This document shows, piece after piece, positions 33,447 to 42,561 of a DNA stretch of 56,530 nucleotides (the stretch's first letter is position 1; every line of letters begins with the position of its first letter). This stretch comes from CAZUAQ01 sp964618455 (GTDB lineage Bacteria; Planctomycetota; Phycisphaerae; UBA1845; PWPN01). The translations under genes and the position numbers were made by a program. Under the pieces are notes generated by a model that was not told the DNA's origin, made no database searches, and worked only from the letters and a program-made list of their open reading frames with translations. The stretch lies in NCBI GenBank assembly GCA_964618455.1, contig CAZUAQ010000037.1, positions 1-56,530 on the forward strand. Reading direction: 5' to 3'.

Positions 33447-34485
33447 GCCGCGCGTCTGGCGGGCCGGCGTCGTCGGCTGCGGTCGGATCGGCTGCGGCTT
33501 CGACGACAAGCCCCTCGAAGCCCGCGTGAACACACACGCCGGGGCATACAGTCATGTCGCCGGCGTGACGTTGGCGGCGCTGGCCGACGTGGACCCCGAA
33601 AAGCTCATTCGCTACGGCACGAAGTTCAACGCCCCCGGGCGTTATCGCGATTATCGCGCGATGCTGGAACGCGAAGAGCTGGACATCGTCTCGATCTGTA
33701 CGTGGAACGACACACACCTGGACATTACCCGCGCCGCCGTCGAATCGGGCGTCCGGGCGATCTACTGCGAAAAGCCCATCGCCGATTCGCTGGCTTCAGC
33801 ACGCGAAATGATCGCCCTGTGCGACACTCATGACGTGCTGCTGGCAATCAACCACAAGCGGCGCTTCGATCGCTTCCATCGCGAAGCAGCGGAGTTCATC
33901 CGTGGGGGTGGGCTCGGCGAGATTCAGCAGGTGACCTGCTATTACGTCGCGGGACTCGCGAACACCGGGTCGCACCTGCTCGATATGCTGCGGATGTTCT
34001 TCGGCGATGTCGAATGGGTCAGTGGCCTGGCAAGCCTTCAGACATCACCGAATCCGAACGATCCCAATATTGACGGATGGGTGCAGTTCCGCCACGGGCC
34101 GCGCGTGGCCTTGCAGGCATGCGACGTAACGAACTACGTGATATTCGAGACCAACATCGTGGGCACGGCCGGCCGGTTGCGCATCATGGCCAGCGGGTTC
34201 GATGCCAGGTATGAGCTGGTGCGCGACAGCGACAAGTTTCCCGGTGCGCGGGAGTTGTTCCCCGCCCCCTGCCCGGTCGACGTCGGGCACGGACGGGAAT
34301 TCATGACCCAGGGCGTCGAGCACCTGCTTCAGTGCCTCGAGACGCATCAGCGCCCGGTGTCGACCGGCGAAGATGGACTGGCGGCGCTGGAACTGATCTG
34401 CGCGTTGCGTGAGTCCGCCGAGCAGAACGGCCGACGCATCAATCTTCCGCTCGAGGAAAGCGCCCTGACGATTCAATCGAGGTGA
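33415..34485 (+). CDS. Gfo/Idh/MocA-family oxidoreductase
   Basis: A 356-residue NAD(P)-dependent sugar dehydrogenase. The Rossmann motif is GVVGCGRIGCGFD (residues 18-30), followed by YCEKPIADSLASAREM with the conserved EKP lysine and INHKRRF. The start is ATG 33415, with a strong GAGGGAGATC site lying inside the end of the previous gene. A DegT aminotransferase follows three bases after its stop. Such a pair is the known way of oxidising and aminating a sugar carbon (as in WbpB/WbpE or GnnA/GnnB). Its position among pse genes suggests an additional amine on the sugar. Substrate unknown. Confidence 0.82.
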   Translation: MLTFSKNLCAEPRVWRAGVVGCGRIGCGFDDKPLEARVNTHAGAYSHVAGVTLAALADVDPEKLIRYGTKFNAPGRYRDYRAMLEREELDIVSICTWNDTHLDITRAAVESGVRAIYCEKPIADSLASAREMIALCDTHDVLLAINHKRRFDRFHREAAEFIRGGGLGEIQQVTCYYVAGLANTGSHLLDMLRMFFGDVEWVSGLASLQTSPNPNDPNIDGWVQFRHGPRVALQACDVTNYVIFETNIVGTAGRLRIMASGFDARYELVRDSDKFPGARELFPAPCPVDVGHGREFMTQGVEHLLQCLETHQRPVSTGEDGLAALELICALRESAEQNGRRINLPLEESALTIQSR

Positions 34486-34488
34486 CCC

Positions 34489-35766
34489 ATGCCTTCTCTG
34501 GCTTTGCTGGGCGGCAAGCCCGTCCGGCGTGAACCGTTTCCGCCGCACCCGATCATCGGCGATGAAGAGAAACGGGCGGTCATGAATGTCCTGGACAGTG
34601 GCCGACTGAGCGGCTTCCTGGCGGTGCCGGGCGAGCACTTTCTCGGTGGTGAAAAGGTCCGCGCGTTCGAGCAGGCCTTCGCGGACTACCATGGCGTCGA
34701 GTTTGCCGTGTCATTCAACTCCGCCACCTCGGCGTTGCATGCCGCCGTCGTCGCCTGCGGAGTGGAACCCGGCGAGGAAGTGATCGTCTCGCCGTATACG
34801 TTCACCGCCTCGGCGGCCTGTGCCCTGATGCACCACGCCATTCCAGTGTTCGCCGACGTCGAGGACGTGACCTACGGGCTCGATCCCGACTCGATCGCGC
34901 AACGTATCTCACCGTTGACCCGGGCGATCATCCCGGTCCATCTTTTCGGCCATCCGGCCCGAATGGAACCGATCCTGGCCCTTGCCCGGAAACACGGAGT
35001 GAAGGTCATCGAAGATGCCGCCCAGGCCCCCGGCGCGCGGGTTCACGGCCGCCTCGCGGGAACACTCGGCGACTGCGGCATCTTCTCCTTTACCGAGAAC
35101 AAGAATCTCGCGACCGGCGAAGGCGGTATGCTGATCACCAACGATCCTGCCATCGCGGAAGCCGCGCGCCTCGTCCGCAATCACGGCGAGGTCGTCTGGC
35201 AGCCTGACGGCAACTCTCCCGAGTTGTACGGCTCGTCAATTCTCGGCTGGAACTACCGCATGACCGAGATCGAGGCGGCGCTGGGGATCGTGCAGTTTGC
35301 CAGGATGGAAGAACTCAATGCCGGGCGCGTCGAACTCTGTCAATACCTGACCGAGCAACTCACTGACGTTCCCGGCTTGATGCCGCCGGTCGTCGAGAGC
35401 GATTGCACGCATGTCTACTACGTGTACGCGATGAAGTACGACGAGGCGGCCATGGAGATTCCCCGCAAGCGCTTCGTGGAGGCGATGGTTGCCGAAGGGA
35501 TTCCGATGGGCGCTGGATACGTGAAACCGCTCTACACCGGACCGATCTATCACGAACGCCGGGCCCCGGCATTCGAGCACTACCGGGGCAATGCCAGCTA
35601 CGAACCGGGGCTCTGTCCGACCACGGAACGGCTGCATGAGCGGGAGCTGATCCTGACCGGCATCGCCCGTCCGCCATGCACGATCGAAGAGATGAACGAC
35701 GTGGTGCGCGCCGTGCATAAGATTCTCGAACACAAGCATGAACTCCTGGGGCTCGCCGCTGCGTAG
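34489..35766 (+). CDS. Second DegT/DnrJ/EryC1 aminotransferase
   Basis: A 425-residue PLP enzyme. Lys205 (IFSFTENKNLATGEGG) is the expected Schiff-base lysine; SFNSATSALHAAVVACG and IEDAAQAPGARVHG are conserved. It is distinct from the PseC-type enzyme (TENKNL rather than HPVKPI loop) and immediately follows the oxidoreductase, suggesting it aminates the ketone made by that enzyme. GAGGTG precedes the ATG at 34489. Stop to next gene is 23 bp. Confidence 0.88.
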   Translation: MPSLALLGGKPVRREPFPPHPIIGDEEKRAVMNVLDSGRLSGFLAVPGEHFLGGEKVRAFEQAFADYHGVEFAVSFNSATSALHAAVVACGVEPGEEVIVSPYTFTASAACALMHHAIPVFADVEDVTYGLDPDSIAQRISPLTRAIIPVHLFGHPARMEPILALARKHGVKVIEDAAQAPGARVHGRLAGTLGDCGIFSFTENKNLATGEGGMLITNDPAIAEAARLVRNHGEVVWQPDGNSPELYGSSILGWNYRMTEIEAALGIVQFARMEELNAGRVELCQYLTEQLTDVPGLMPPVVESDCTHVYYVYAMKYDEAAMEIPRKRFVEAMVAEGIPMGAGYVKPLYTGPIYHERRAPAFEHYRGNASYEPGLCPTTERLHERELILTGIARPPCTIEEMNDVVRAVHKILEHKHELLGLAAA

Positions 35767-35789
35767 CCGACCTTACCTGAAAGTACAAG

Positions 35790-36854
35790 ATGTCACCGTC
35801 CACGTGCCTGATCCGAGCCGATGCCAATGCCCGCATGGGGGCCGGGCACGTCATGCGCACGCTCGCTCTGGCTCAGGAACTCCTGCAGCAGGGTATCCAG
35901 CCGACATTTGCGATGGCGGACGGGCTTGATGCGATGGCACTGCGGCTGACGAATGAGGGTATGACTCTCCATCCGATCGCATCCGATCCGGGCTCACCCG
36001 AGGATGCCCGTGAAACGAGCGATCGGGCTACCGCCCTCGGAGCCGAATGGATCATCGTCGATGGCTATCACTTCTCCCCCGCCTATCACGCGTCACTGCG
36101 TCAAGGCGGGCATCGCGTCCTCGCGGTCGACGACACGGGGCACCTCGATCGCTATGACGTGGAGATCGTCCTGAATCAGAATCTCCACGCCCGGCCCGAG
36201 CTCTATCCGAATCGACTGGACGACACGCGACTCCTCCTCGGATCGGAGTACGTTCTGCTCCGACAGGAATTTCTCGAACGCGGCGCTGTTGACCGCACGA
36301 TTCCGGCCCATGCGAAAAATGTATTGATCACGCTCGGGGGTGGCGATTTCCAGAACCTGACGCTGACCGCCATGCGGGCCGTCCAGATGACCGGGCTGGA
36401 AGACCTGCACGTGCGTGTCCTGCTCGGAGGAACCAATCCGCACCTCAGCGAATTGCGAATCATGGCCGATCGAAGTTCGGTGGCCATGGAGATCATGCGG
36501 CATGTGAGCGACATGCCCGCCGTCATGGCCTGGGCGGACCTGGCGATCTCCGCCGCCGGGAGTACCTGCTGGGAGATGGCCTACCTGGGCTTGCCGGCGA
36601 TTGTCATGGTCGTGGCGGAGAACCAACGAGGCGTCGCCTCCGAACTGCATGCACGCGAGGCGGTGCACTCGCTCGGCTGGTGGGAAGACGTTACCGAACT
36701 CAAACTTGCCCCGGCGATTCAAGCGCTCATCGCCGATTCAGATCGACGGGAAACGATGAGCCATGCCGGTCGAGTGCTGATCGATGGCGGCGGCGCGAAG
36801 CGGGTGGCGGATGCCATGACGGAGGTGAGCCATGCGGCCCGTTCGCATCGGTGA
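35790..36854 (+). CDS. pseG: PseG-type UDP-sugar hydrolase
   Basis: A 354-residue GT-B-fold hydrolase. It releases UDP from the 2,4-diacetamido sugar before PseI. Start MSPSTCLIRADANARMGAGH gives the PseG signature RADaNarmG-GHvmR (His20 is catalytic-type in the family). Later VLITLGGGDFQNLTLT and ISAAGSTCWEMAYLGLPAIV carry the diphosphate and uridine loops. Overlaps the synthase by 23 bp. Length near 280-350 is normal for PseG; this one has a long C-terminal extension of ~50 residues. Confidence 0.87.
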   Translation: MSPSTCLIRADANARMGAGHVMRTLALAQELLQQGIQPTFAMADGLDAMALRLTNEGMTLHPIASDPGSPEDARETSDRATALGAEWIIVDGYHFSPAYHASLRQGGHRVLAVDDTGHLDRYDVEIVLNQNLHARPELYPNRLDDTRLLLGSEYVLLRQEFLERGAVDRTIPAHAKNVLITLGGGDFQNLTLTAMRAVQMTGLEDLHVRVLLGGTNPHLSELRIMADRSSVAMEIMRHVSDMPAVMAWADLAISAAGSTCWEMAYLGLPAIVMVVAENQRGVASELHAREAVHSLGWWEDVTELKLAPAIQALIADSDRRETMSHAGRVLIDGGGAKRVADAMTEVSHAARSHR

Positions 36855-37887
36855 TCGACCCGTCGGCCCGGGACATCCCGCCTACATCATCGCCGAGGTC
36901 GGTGCGAATCACGATCGCGATCTCGACGTGGCCCATCGCATGATCGACGTGGCGGCCGAGTGCAGCGCCGACGCGGTGAAGTTCCAGACTTATTCCGCCG
37001 ATGGGCTTTACTCACGATATGCCCCCCGGCTCACGGAGATGGACGACTTCGATCGCGCGGCGGCGGAGGAAACGCCGCATGCCATGATCCAACGGCTCGA
37101 ACTGCCTCGCTCATGGCAGCCCGAATTGCGCGATCATGCCGTCGAACGGGGGCTCGATTTCCTTTCGACACCTTTCGATCTCGACGCCGTGCATGATTTG
37201 GCGGAGTTGGGCGTCAAGGCTTTCAAGACCGCCTCCTACGAGATCACGTACATCCAGATGCTCCAGGAAGCCGCCCGTTACGGTCGACCGATGATCGTCT
37301 CGACCGGCAACAGCTCGGCTGAGGATGTGCATGATGCGTTGAACGCGATCCGGCACGCGGGCGACCCGCCGGTCATTCTCCTGCATTGCGTCAGCCAGTA
37401 CCCGGCGCGACACGAAGACCTGCACCTGCGGGCCATGGCCGGCATGGCAGCGCGGTACGGCGTGCCCGTCGGCTTCTCTGATCACACGATGGATGCCGTC
37501 GCCGCCACGGTGGCGGTGGGACTCGGGGCGTGCTGTTTCGAGAAACACTTCACGCTGGATCGGCGGCGTAAAGGCCCGGATCATCCCAGCGCCCTCGAAC
37601 CGGATGAACTGGCGGAATACGTGCGGGCGATTCGCTTGGCTGAGACGATTCTGGGGTCGCCGGACAAGTGCGTGCAGCCCAGCGAGGAAGAGAACCATCG
37701 GCTCGCGCGGCGGAGCGTTCACGCTGCCACCGACTTGCGCGAAGGGGATGTCATCACCGAGTCGATGCTGGCCATCAAGCGTCCCGCACTCGGCATCGAT
37801 CCGCGCGAAACCGATCGCGTGGTGGGTCGCCGGGCGGCGCGGGCGATCAAGGCGGACGAATGGATCACGTGGGACATGCTGCAATGA
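36832..37887 (+). CDS. pseI: PseI/NeuB-type nonulosonate synthase
   Basis: A 351-residue enzyme that condenses a 6-deoxy sugar with phosphoenolpyruvate to the nine-carbon acid. TIM barrel residues 15-270 (YIIAEVGANHDRDLDVA, DAVKFQTYSADGLYSRYAP, GFSDHTMDA, EKHFTLDRRRKGPDH) and a C-terminal SAF domain from about residue 285 (RRSVHAATDLREGDVITESM). The KGPDHPSALEP segment is the usual loop. GGAGGTGAGCC precedes ATG 36832, strong and within pseG. Its stop overlaps the methyltransferase start (ATGA). Pse versus Leg or Neu specificity is inferred from PseB/PseG partners. Confidence 0.92.
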   Translation: MRPVRIGDRPVGPGHPAYIIAEVGANHDRDLDVAHRMIDVAAECSADAVKFQTYSADGLYSRYAPRLTEMDDFDRAAAEETPHAMIQRLELPRSWQPELRDHAVERGLDFLSTPFDLDAVHDLAELGVKAFKTASYEITYIQMLQEAARYGRPMIVSTGNSSAEDVHDALNAIRHAGDPPVILLHCVSQYPARHEDLHLRAMAGMAARYGVPVGFSDHTMDAVAATVAVGLGACCFEKHFTLDRRRKGPDHPSALEPDELAEYVRAIRLAETILGSPDKCVQPSEEENHRLARRSVHAATDLREGDVITESMLAIKRPALGIDPRETDRVVGRRAARAIKADEWITWDMLQ

Positions 37888-38735
37888 GCAAGTTGGCCGA
37901 TGACACCATCCAGCTCGGCGAGGGGCGGTGCCTGCGGCGCGATCCGTGCTTCGGCTTTCTGCGCGTCGAGCCCGTGCCCACGGATGAGGAACTCGCCCGG
38001 TACTACGCCGATCGCTATCGTCTGACGGATCCACCTCACGACGTCGCGGGCCGAATGGACCTCATCGCTTCACACCACAAGAAACCCGGGCGGGCCCTCG
38101 ACATCGGATGCGGCGAGGGTGAGTTTCTGAGCGCGCTGCACTCCCGTGGCTGGAACGTGACTGGCATCGAACCGGGAGAACGTGCCGCCGCCAAGGCAAC
38201 ACAGAAGGGCTTTCCCGTCCACGCCTCGCTGCTGACACCCGAACTGGTCCACACCCTGGGCACGTTCGACCTCGTCATCCTGGCCCACGTGCTGGAGCAT
38301 GTGCCCCGCCCTGAACAATGGCTGGGCTGGATCCGCGACCTGCTCAAGCCGGGCGGACTCTTCTACTGCGAGGTCCCCAACGATTTCAATCCGCTGCAGC
38401 AGGCGGCCTGTCACGCGAACGGGGCGTCGCCGTGGTGGATCGCCCTGCCCGATCATCTGAACTATTTCAGCATCGAAAGCCTCGCGCGGTTCATTGAATC
38501 CTTCGAACTGGAGATTCTCGACCGCACGACCGATTTTCCCATGGAACTTTTCCTGCTGATGGGTGAAGATTATGTGAGCGACCCGTCGCAGGGTAAGGAT
38601 GTCCATCGCAGACGGTGTCGCTTCGAGCAGGCGATGCGTGACGCGGGGCAAGGCGATACCCTCTCCTCGCTTTACCGCCAGCTTGCGACGATCAACCTCG
38701 GTCGCCAAGCCATCGTCATCGCCCGCAAGCCGTGA
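37884..38735 (+). CDS. SAM-dependent methyltransferase
   Basis: A 283-residue class I methyltransferase. Motif I is ALDIGCGEGEFLSALHSRGW; motif II LVILAHVLEHVPRPEQWLGW and GGLFYCEVPND follow. The first ~60 residues (LGEGRCLRRDPCFGFLRVEP) have no clear zinc site. The ATG overlaps the pseI stop by four bases (37884-37887). It probably methylates the sugar or its acceptor, an inference from the operon. Related in type but not in sequence to the gene at 29220-30215. Confidence 0.88.
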   Translation: MSKLADDTIQLGEGRCLRRDPCFGFLRVEPVPTDEELARYYADRYRLTDPPHDVAGRMDLIASHHKKPGRALDIGCGEGEFLSALHSRGWNVTGIEPGERAAAKATQKGFPVHASLLTPELVHTLGTFDLVILAHVLEHVPRPEQWLGWIRDLLKPGGLFYCEVPNDFNPLQQAACHANGASPWWIALPDHLNYFSIESLARFIESFELEILDRTTDFPMELFLLMGEDYVSDPSQGKDVHRRRCRFEQAMRDAGQGDTLSSLYRQLATINLGRQAIVIARKP

Positions 38736-38761
38736 ATGCTTCCTCCGCAAAGAGGTTCGTC

Positions 38762-39892
38762 ATGTCCGATTCCGCCACACCCGTGACCGTTCCCCAACTG
38801 GGAGTCAACGACGATCATGCGACGCTCGTGGAATGGCACGCGGCCCATGCTTCGCAGGTGAATGCCGGCGAGAAGCTCTGCACGCTGGAAACGAGCAAGG
38901 CCGTATTCGATCTCGATGCCCCGTGTGCCGGGTATCTGGCGACCTGTGCGAATGCCGGGGACGTGCTTCCGATCAATGCCGTCATCGCCCATATCGCCGC
39001 GAGCCCTGCGGACATCGAAACCCTGGCCATCCTCGCGCCTTCGGAATCGCAGGCCACGACCACTCCCGCAACCTCCGCATCCTCAGCCGACCTTCCCGCC
39101 ACCAATAAGGCGCGACGCAAGGCGGAGGAACTGGGCGTGAATCTGGCGGAGGTGGAATGCGTGCAGGGCGTGATTCGCGAGCGCGATGTGATTCACTTCT
39201 ACGAGCACAGCCGGATCGGTCCTGCGGCGGATCTCACGTCGCTCGCGTGGCCGAAGGATCGCGTCCCGATCGTGATCTACGGCGCGGGCCGTGGCGGCGC
39301 GACTGCCGCGGAGTGCTTCGATCTTGCCGGCGAACACGCCGTGGTGGCCTACCTGGACGACACGCCGACGACACACAAGCTCAAGGGTTGCCCGGTCTGT
39401 CAGCCTTCGCGCATGCCCGAGTTGATCGATCTCGGCGTAGAGGGCATGTTTTGTGCGATCGCCGATGCACGGGTACGGCTGCGCGCCATTCAATGGGCCG
39501 ACGAATTGGGCATCGATTCAGTCAACGCCGTCCATCCCCGGTCGTTCATCGCGCCGAGTGCTGCGGTGGGGCGCGGAAACTTCATCAAGGCCGGCGCCAT
39601 GATCGAGACGAATACACGTATCGGAAACGCATGCATCATCGACAACAACGCGATTCTTCCCCATGACAACGTGATCGGTGACGGCTGCCACCTCGCGCCC
39701 GGTTCGACGCTTGGCAGCAGTGTGACGCTCGGTGAGCGGACCATCATCGGCATCGGCGCGTCCGTCGCCACCGGTGTGAGCATCGGGCGGAATGTCATCG
39801 TCTCCGTCGGCAGCGCCGTCACGCGCGATCTGCCTGACAACGTCGTCGCCGAAGGTGTGCCCGCGCGCATCATCGGCCATCGGCCATCTTGA
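38762..39892 (+). CDS. Lipoyl domain - E3-binding domain - NeuD/PglD-type acyltransferase fusion
   Basis: A 376-residue three-domain protein at the end of the nonulosonate operon. Residues 1-82: lipoyl/biotinyl-type domain with the modification site Lys46 in LCTLETSKAVFDLDAP (ETSKA as in lipoyl, not the biotin MKM pattern). Residues about 112-148: peripheral-subunit (E3/E1) binding domain (NKARRKAEELGVNLAEVE, then GVIRERDVI). Residues 168-250: PglD-N/Rossmann-like sugar-binding part (VPIVIYGAGRGGATAAECF, LKGCPVCQP). Residues about 255-375: left-handed beta-helix acyltransferase repeats with the usual G-rich hexapeptides (VGRGNFIKAGAMIETNTRIG) and the end VVAEGVPARIIG. AGAGG precedes ATG 38762. 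I do not know such a fusion as a described sugar enzyme; acyl transfer from a lipoyl arm is an inference. Confidence 0.85.
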   Translation: MSDSATPVTVPQLGVNDDHATLVEWHAAHASQVNAGEKLCTLETSKAVFDLDAPCAGYLATCANAGDVLPINAVIAHIAASPADIETLAILAPSESQATTTPATSASSADLPATNKARRKAEELGVNLAEVECVQGVIRERDVIHFYEHSRIGPAADLTSLAWPKDRVPIVIYGAGRGGATAAECFDLAGEHAVVAYLDDTPTTHKLKGCPVCQPSRMPELIDLGVEGMFCAIADARVRLRAIQWADELGIDSVNAVHPRSFIAPSAAVGRGNFIKAGAMIETNTRIGNACIIDNNAILPHDNVIGDGCHLAPGSTLGSSVTLGERTIIGIGASVATGVSIGRNVIVSVGSAVTRDLPDNVVAEGVPARIIGHRPS

Positions 39893-39932
39893 TCTCTCGC
39901 TCTTCATTTTTTCACATGGAGTCAGGTATTTA

Positions 39933-42350
39933 TCACGAACACGAGGTCTGCGTATCCAGCGCGTCCTGGACGAATGTGATCGCTCGCGCCATCAGGGCTT
40001 CGTATGTGAAATAGTCGAGTACGCGCGACTGCATGCGCGTTGCGATGTTGCGCCGTCCCACCTCATCGGTCACATAGCGCTCCGCCTGCTGCGCGAAGCT
40101 CGCCTGAGAGTCGAAGGTGATCTCTTCAAACCCAGGGAACGCCAGGTTGGCATAGCTGTAGAGATCCTCCTCGATCGCCGCCTTCTCCCTGCGCAGCAAC
40201 ATCGCCTCGGTGACCTCCAGGTGGCTTGGCAGTTCCTGCTGCTGCGACCTGCAGATGTCCCGCCACGCCTCGACGTATTCCGCCGGCAACTCTTCTACGG
40301 GAATCCGGGTCGGGGTGGCGACATCCCGCGCGCTGAGAAACTCATCCAGCGCCGCGTAGCACGACAGAAAAAAGTCGCCCGGGTGCCGTCGTACCAGCAT
40401 GAATCCCCCGGCGGCGAAGACTTCCAGCACGCGTTGATGCAATGCCGTATTCACGCCCATGTGCAGCGTGACCCGCGACCGCCGCGCAATCTCCGCCAGA
40501 TGCGAACCATGCTCGGCAACACCCTGGTGATACGGCCTGAATCGTGGGTGTGTGTCCCACCCATTGCCGTAGAGATGCAACGTCCGACCGGTGGCCTCGC
40601 ACCATTCGGCTGCCCATTCCAGCGTGACATGCCGGAGTGTGCGATCGATCAGCGGCTTGACGTACCAGTGCAGCAGTTGCGCGCGAATTTCCGGATCGGT
40701 GCAGTGTACGCCCGTGCGCTTCTCCGCCTGCTCGAAGAGATCCTCCGCGCGATACCCTGCGTGGAAGGCGTCGGACCGCATCAGCGGCATGGTCTGCTCG
40801 TAAAACGCGTCAATCAGCTTGCGACCATCCTCCGTCACGATCATGTCCCGTATTCGCTGATGCAACGCCTCGGGCGATTCCGAATGATGGCTGACGTAGG
40901 CGATGTCGCACAGGGCCTCGGTCGATTCCCCCGCCTCGGTAACGAACTTGCCGGGATGAACCGCCAGCCGGCACGGCATGAACCGCTCGGCGGCGTAACC
41001 ATGCTCCAGCACGCATTCCGCCAGGCCGAACCCCATGGTGAAGTCGAGTTCGCCCAGCCGCGCGCCCGCTTCCTTCGTGAACAGGTGCTGCATCTTGTCC
41101 TGAATCCAGCACAGGAATGGAAGGTTGGCGGGATAACGCATCGGCGACTCGTGGCGGTGATGATCGATCAGGAACACCAGATCGGGCTCGAAGGCCTCGA
41201 TGATTCGATGTGACTGCATCTTCGACAACGTGACGTGATCATTGTCTTCGATCAACAACTCCGCCTGATGCCCGAGCCGATGGAGGGCTTCCATGACGTC
41301 GCGCGTCGAATGCTGCAGGAAGGTGCTGTAACGCGTCGTCACACATAGGACGCGTAACGGATCCTCCGCGCCGGCCGATCGGTATCGCTCCGCCCAGTAC
41401 GCAGCATCGCGTGTGGCATAGAGGGCATTGACCCGCTGCCATGTCTCGAGCGTATGCCGTTCCCGGCGCCGCCTGGCCTCCTCGACTGCCCCGTCGATCT
41501 CGATCGGGGCCTGCCCCGGCCAGAAAGTGAGCTTCGTCACGGCCGAAGGCGGTAGCGCCAGTTCATCGTGCGTGTCCAGGTAGGCAATCCATTCCTCGAC
41601 CGCTTCGGGGCCCACGAACAGATAGACCCGCTCATCGGAGAGCAGCTCCCGCCAATCGTGCAGATGAAACACCAACGCCAGGGCGCGCGGATTCGTCTCG
41701 ACAAGCATGATCGGCGGGCTGTAGTTGAGGTAGAGATGATCCGTGCCCCGCCACGTCCGCTCGATCAACCAGCCCAGGCCGGCTCCGGCGAAAACGAGGA
41801 TCGACGCCACCTGGTTCTGGATCGGGCTGAGGTCGGGAGCGGCTTCCAGTTGATGCGCGAAATCGAAGGCCGCTGGAAGCCAGATCCGTTGACCATCCGA
41901 ACGCGTGCCGCGGGCAAAGAAATTGCCATCCTTCGCCTCGTGGAAGGTGACCTTATCGCCAAAGTTGAACCACGACGCCTCGATCTCCTCGGCCATACGC
42001 TCGCCATCGGCCCCCCGTGCCCTCAGCGCTCGCAGATTGTTCCGATACCTCGACGCCAAATGCTCGGACTCGAGGCGCTCCGTGGGCATGGCTGCCAACG
42101 TGTCCGCCGTCGCCCGCAACTCGCGCGAGTGGGCATCTGCCCCAGGGCACTGCGCGGCCAGCTCATGGGCCACACTCACCAGCCCCTTCTCGATCAGCGC
42201 GCGAATGGCCGTCGCCCGGACGGCATGATCTTCCGGGCACTGGGTGAGATACTCCCCGACCATCGAGAGAAAGGGATAGACATCCTGCAGGCGCGACAGC
42301 TCCAACACCCTGTCTCGCATGACGTTACCACTGATTGCGACCTGAGCCAT
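39933..42350 (-). CDS. Large two-part glycosyltransferase, CgeB-like at C-terminus
   Basis: An 805-residue cytoplasmic protein. The N-terminal ~330 residues look like a Maf/DUF115-type (motility accessory) domain: LVETNPRALALVFHLHDWRE and VYLFVGPEAVEEWI fit the pattern of the nonulosonate flagellin glycosyltransferases, but I cannot show this firmly. Residues about 350-790 are a GT-B part of the CgeB/group 1 type: PLRVLCVTTRYSTFLQ, LVFLIDHHRHESP, FAAGGFMLVRRHPGDFF. AAGGTGG precedes ATG 42350 by five bases; a GTG at 42359 is an alternative. It converges with the nonulosonate operon, suggesting it transfers the sugar to a protein or glycan. Confidence 0.72.
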   Translation of the reverse strand: MAQVAISGNVMRDRVLELSRLQDVYPFLSMVGEYLTQCPEDHAVRATAIRALIEKGLVSVAHELAAQCPGADAHSRELRATADTLAAMPTERLESEHLASRYRNNLRALRARGADGERMAEEIEASWFNFGDKVTFHEAKDGNFFARGTRSDGQRIWLPAAFDFAHQLEAAPDLSPIQNQVASILVFAGAGLGWLIERTWRGTDHLYLNYSPPIMLVETNPRALALVFHLHDWRELLSDERVYLFVGPEAVEEWIAYLDTHDELALPPSAVTKLTFWPGQAPIEIDGAVEEARRRRERHTLETWQRVNALYATRDAAYWAERYRSAGAEDPLRVLCVTTRYSTFLQHSTRDVMEALHRLGHQAELLIEDNDHVTLSKMQSHRIIEAFEPDLVFLIDHHRHESPMRYPANLPFLCWIQDKMQHLFTKEAGARLGELDFTMGFGLAECVLEHGYAAERFMPCRLAVHPGKFVTEAGESTEALCDIAYVSHHSESPEALHQRIRDMIVTEDGRKLIDAFYEQTMPLMRSDAFHAGYRAEDLFEQAEKRTGVHCTDPEIRAQLLHWYVKPLIDRTLRHVTLEWAAEWCEATGRTLHLYGNGWDTHPRFRPYHQGVAEHGSHLAEIARRSRVTLHMGVNTALHQRVLEVFAAGGFMLVRRHPGDFFLSCYAALDEFLSARDVATPTRIPVEELPAEYVEAWRDICRSQQQELPSHLEVTEAMLLRREKAAIEEDLYSYANLAFPGFEEITFDSQASFAQQAERYVTDEVGRRNIATRMQSRVLDYFTYEALMARAITFVQDALDTQTSCS

Positions 42351-42561
42351 ACTCTCCACCTTCCCTGCCGGATGTCAGAGTCCCGATGCCGATAATCCTT
42401 CCATTCGTCTATCGGGAAACCCCGAAACTCCGCTCCACACCAAACCGACCCTGCCGTCCATGAATCCTGGAGGGCTCGATCGAAAAGCGCATAAGGTTCT
42501 CACCGGATCCAGCCGATGCAGCCTCAAGTATGTGCGAACTCAACCTGGAGTGAATCCCGTG

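Noticed and set aside
39792..41213. Plus-strand 473-codon frame continuing past the acyltransferase
   Set aside because: Antisense to the large glycosyltransferase; no ribosome site or domain.
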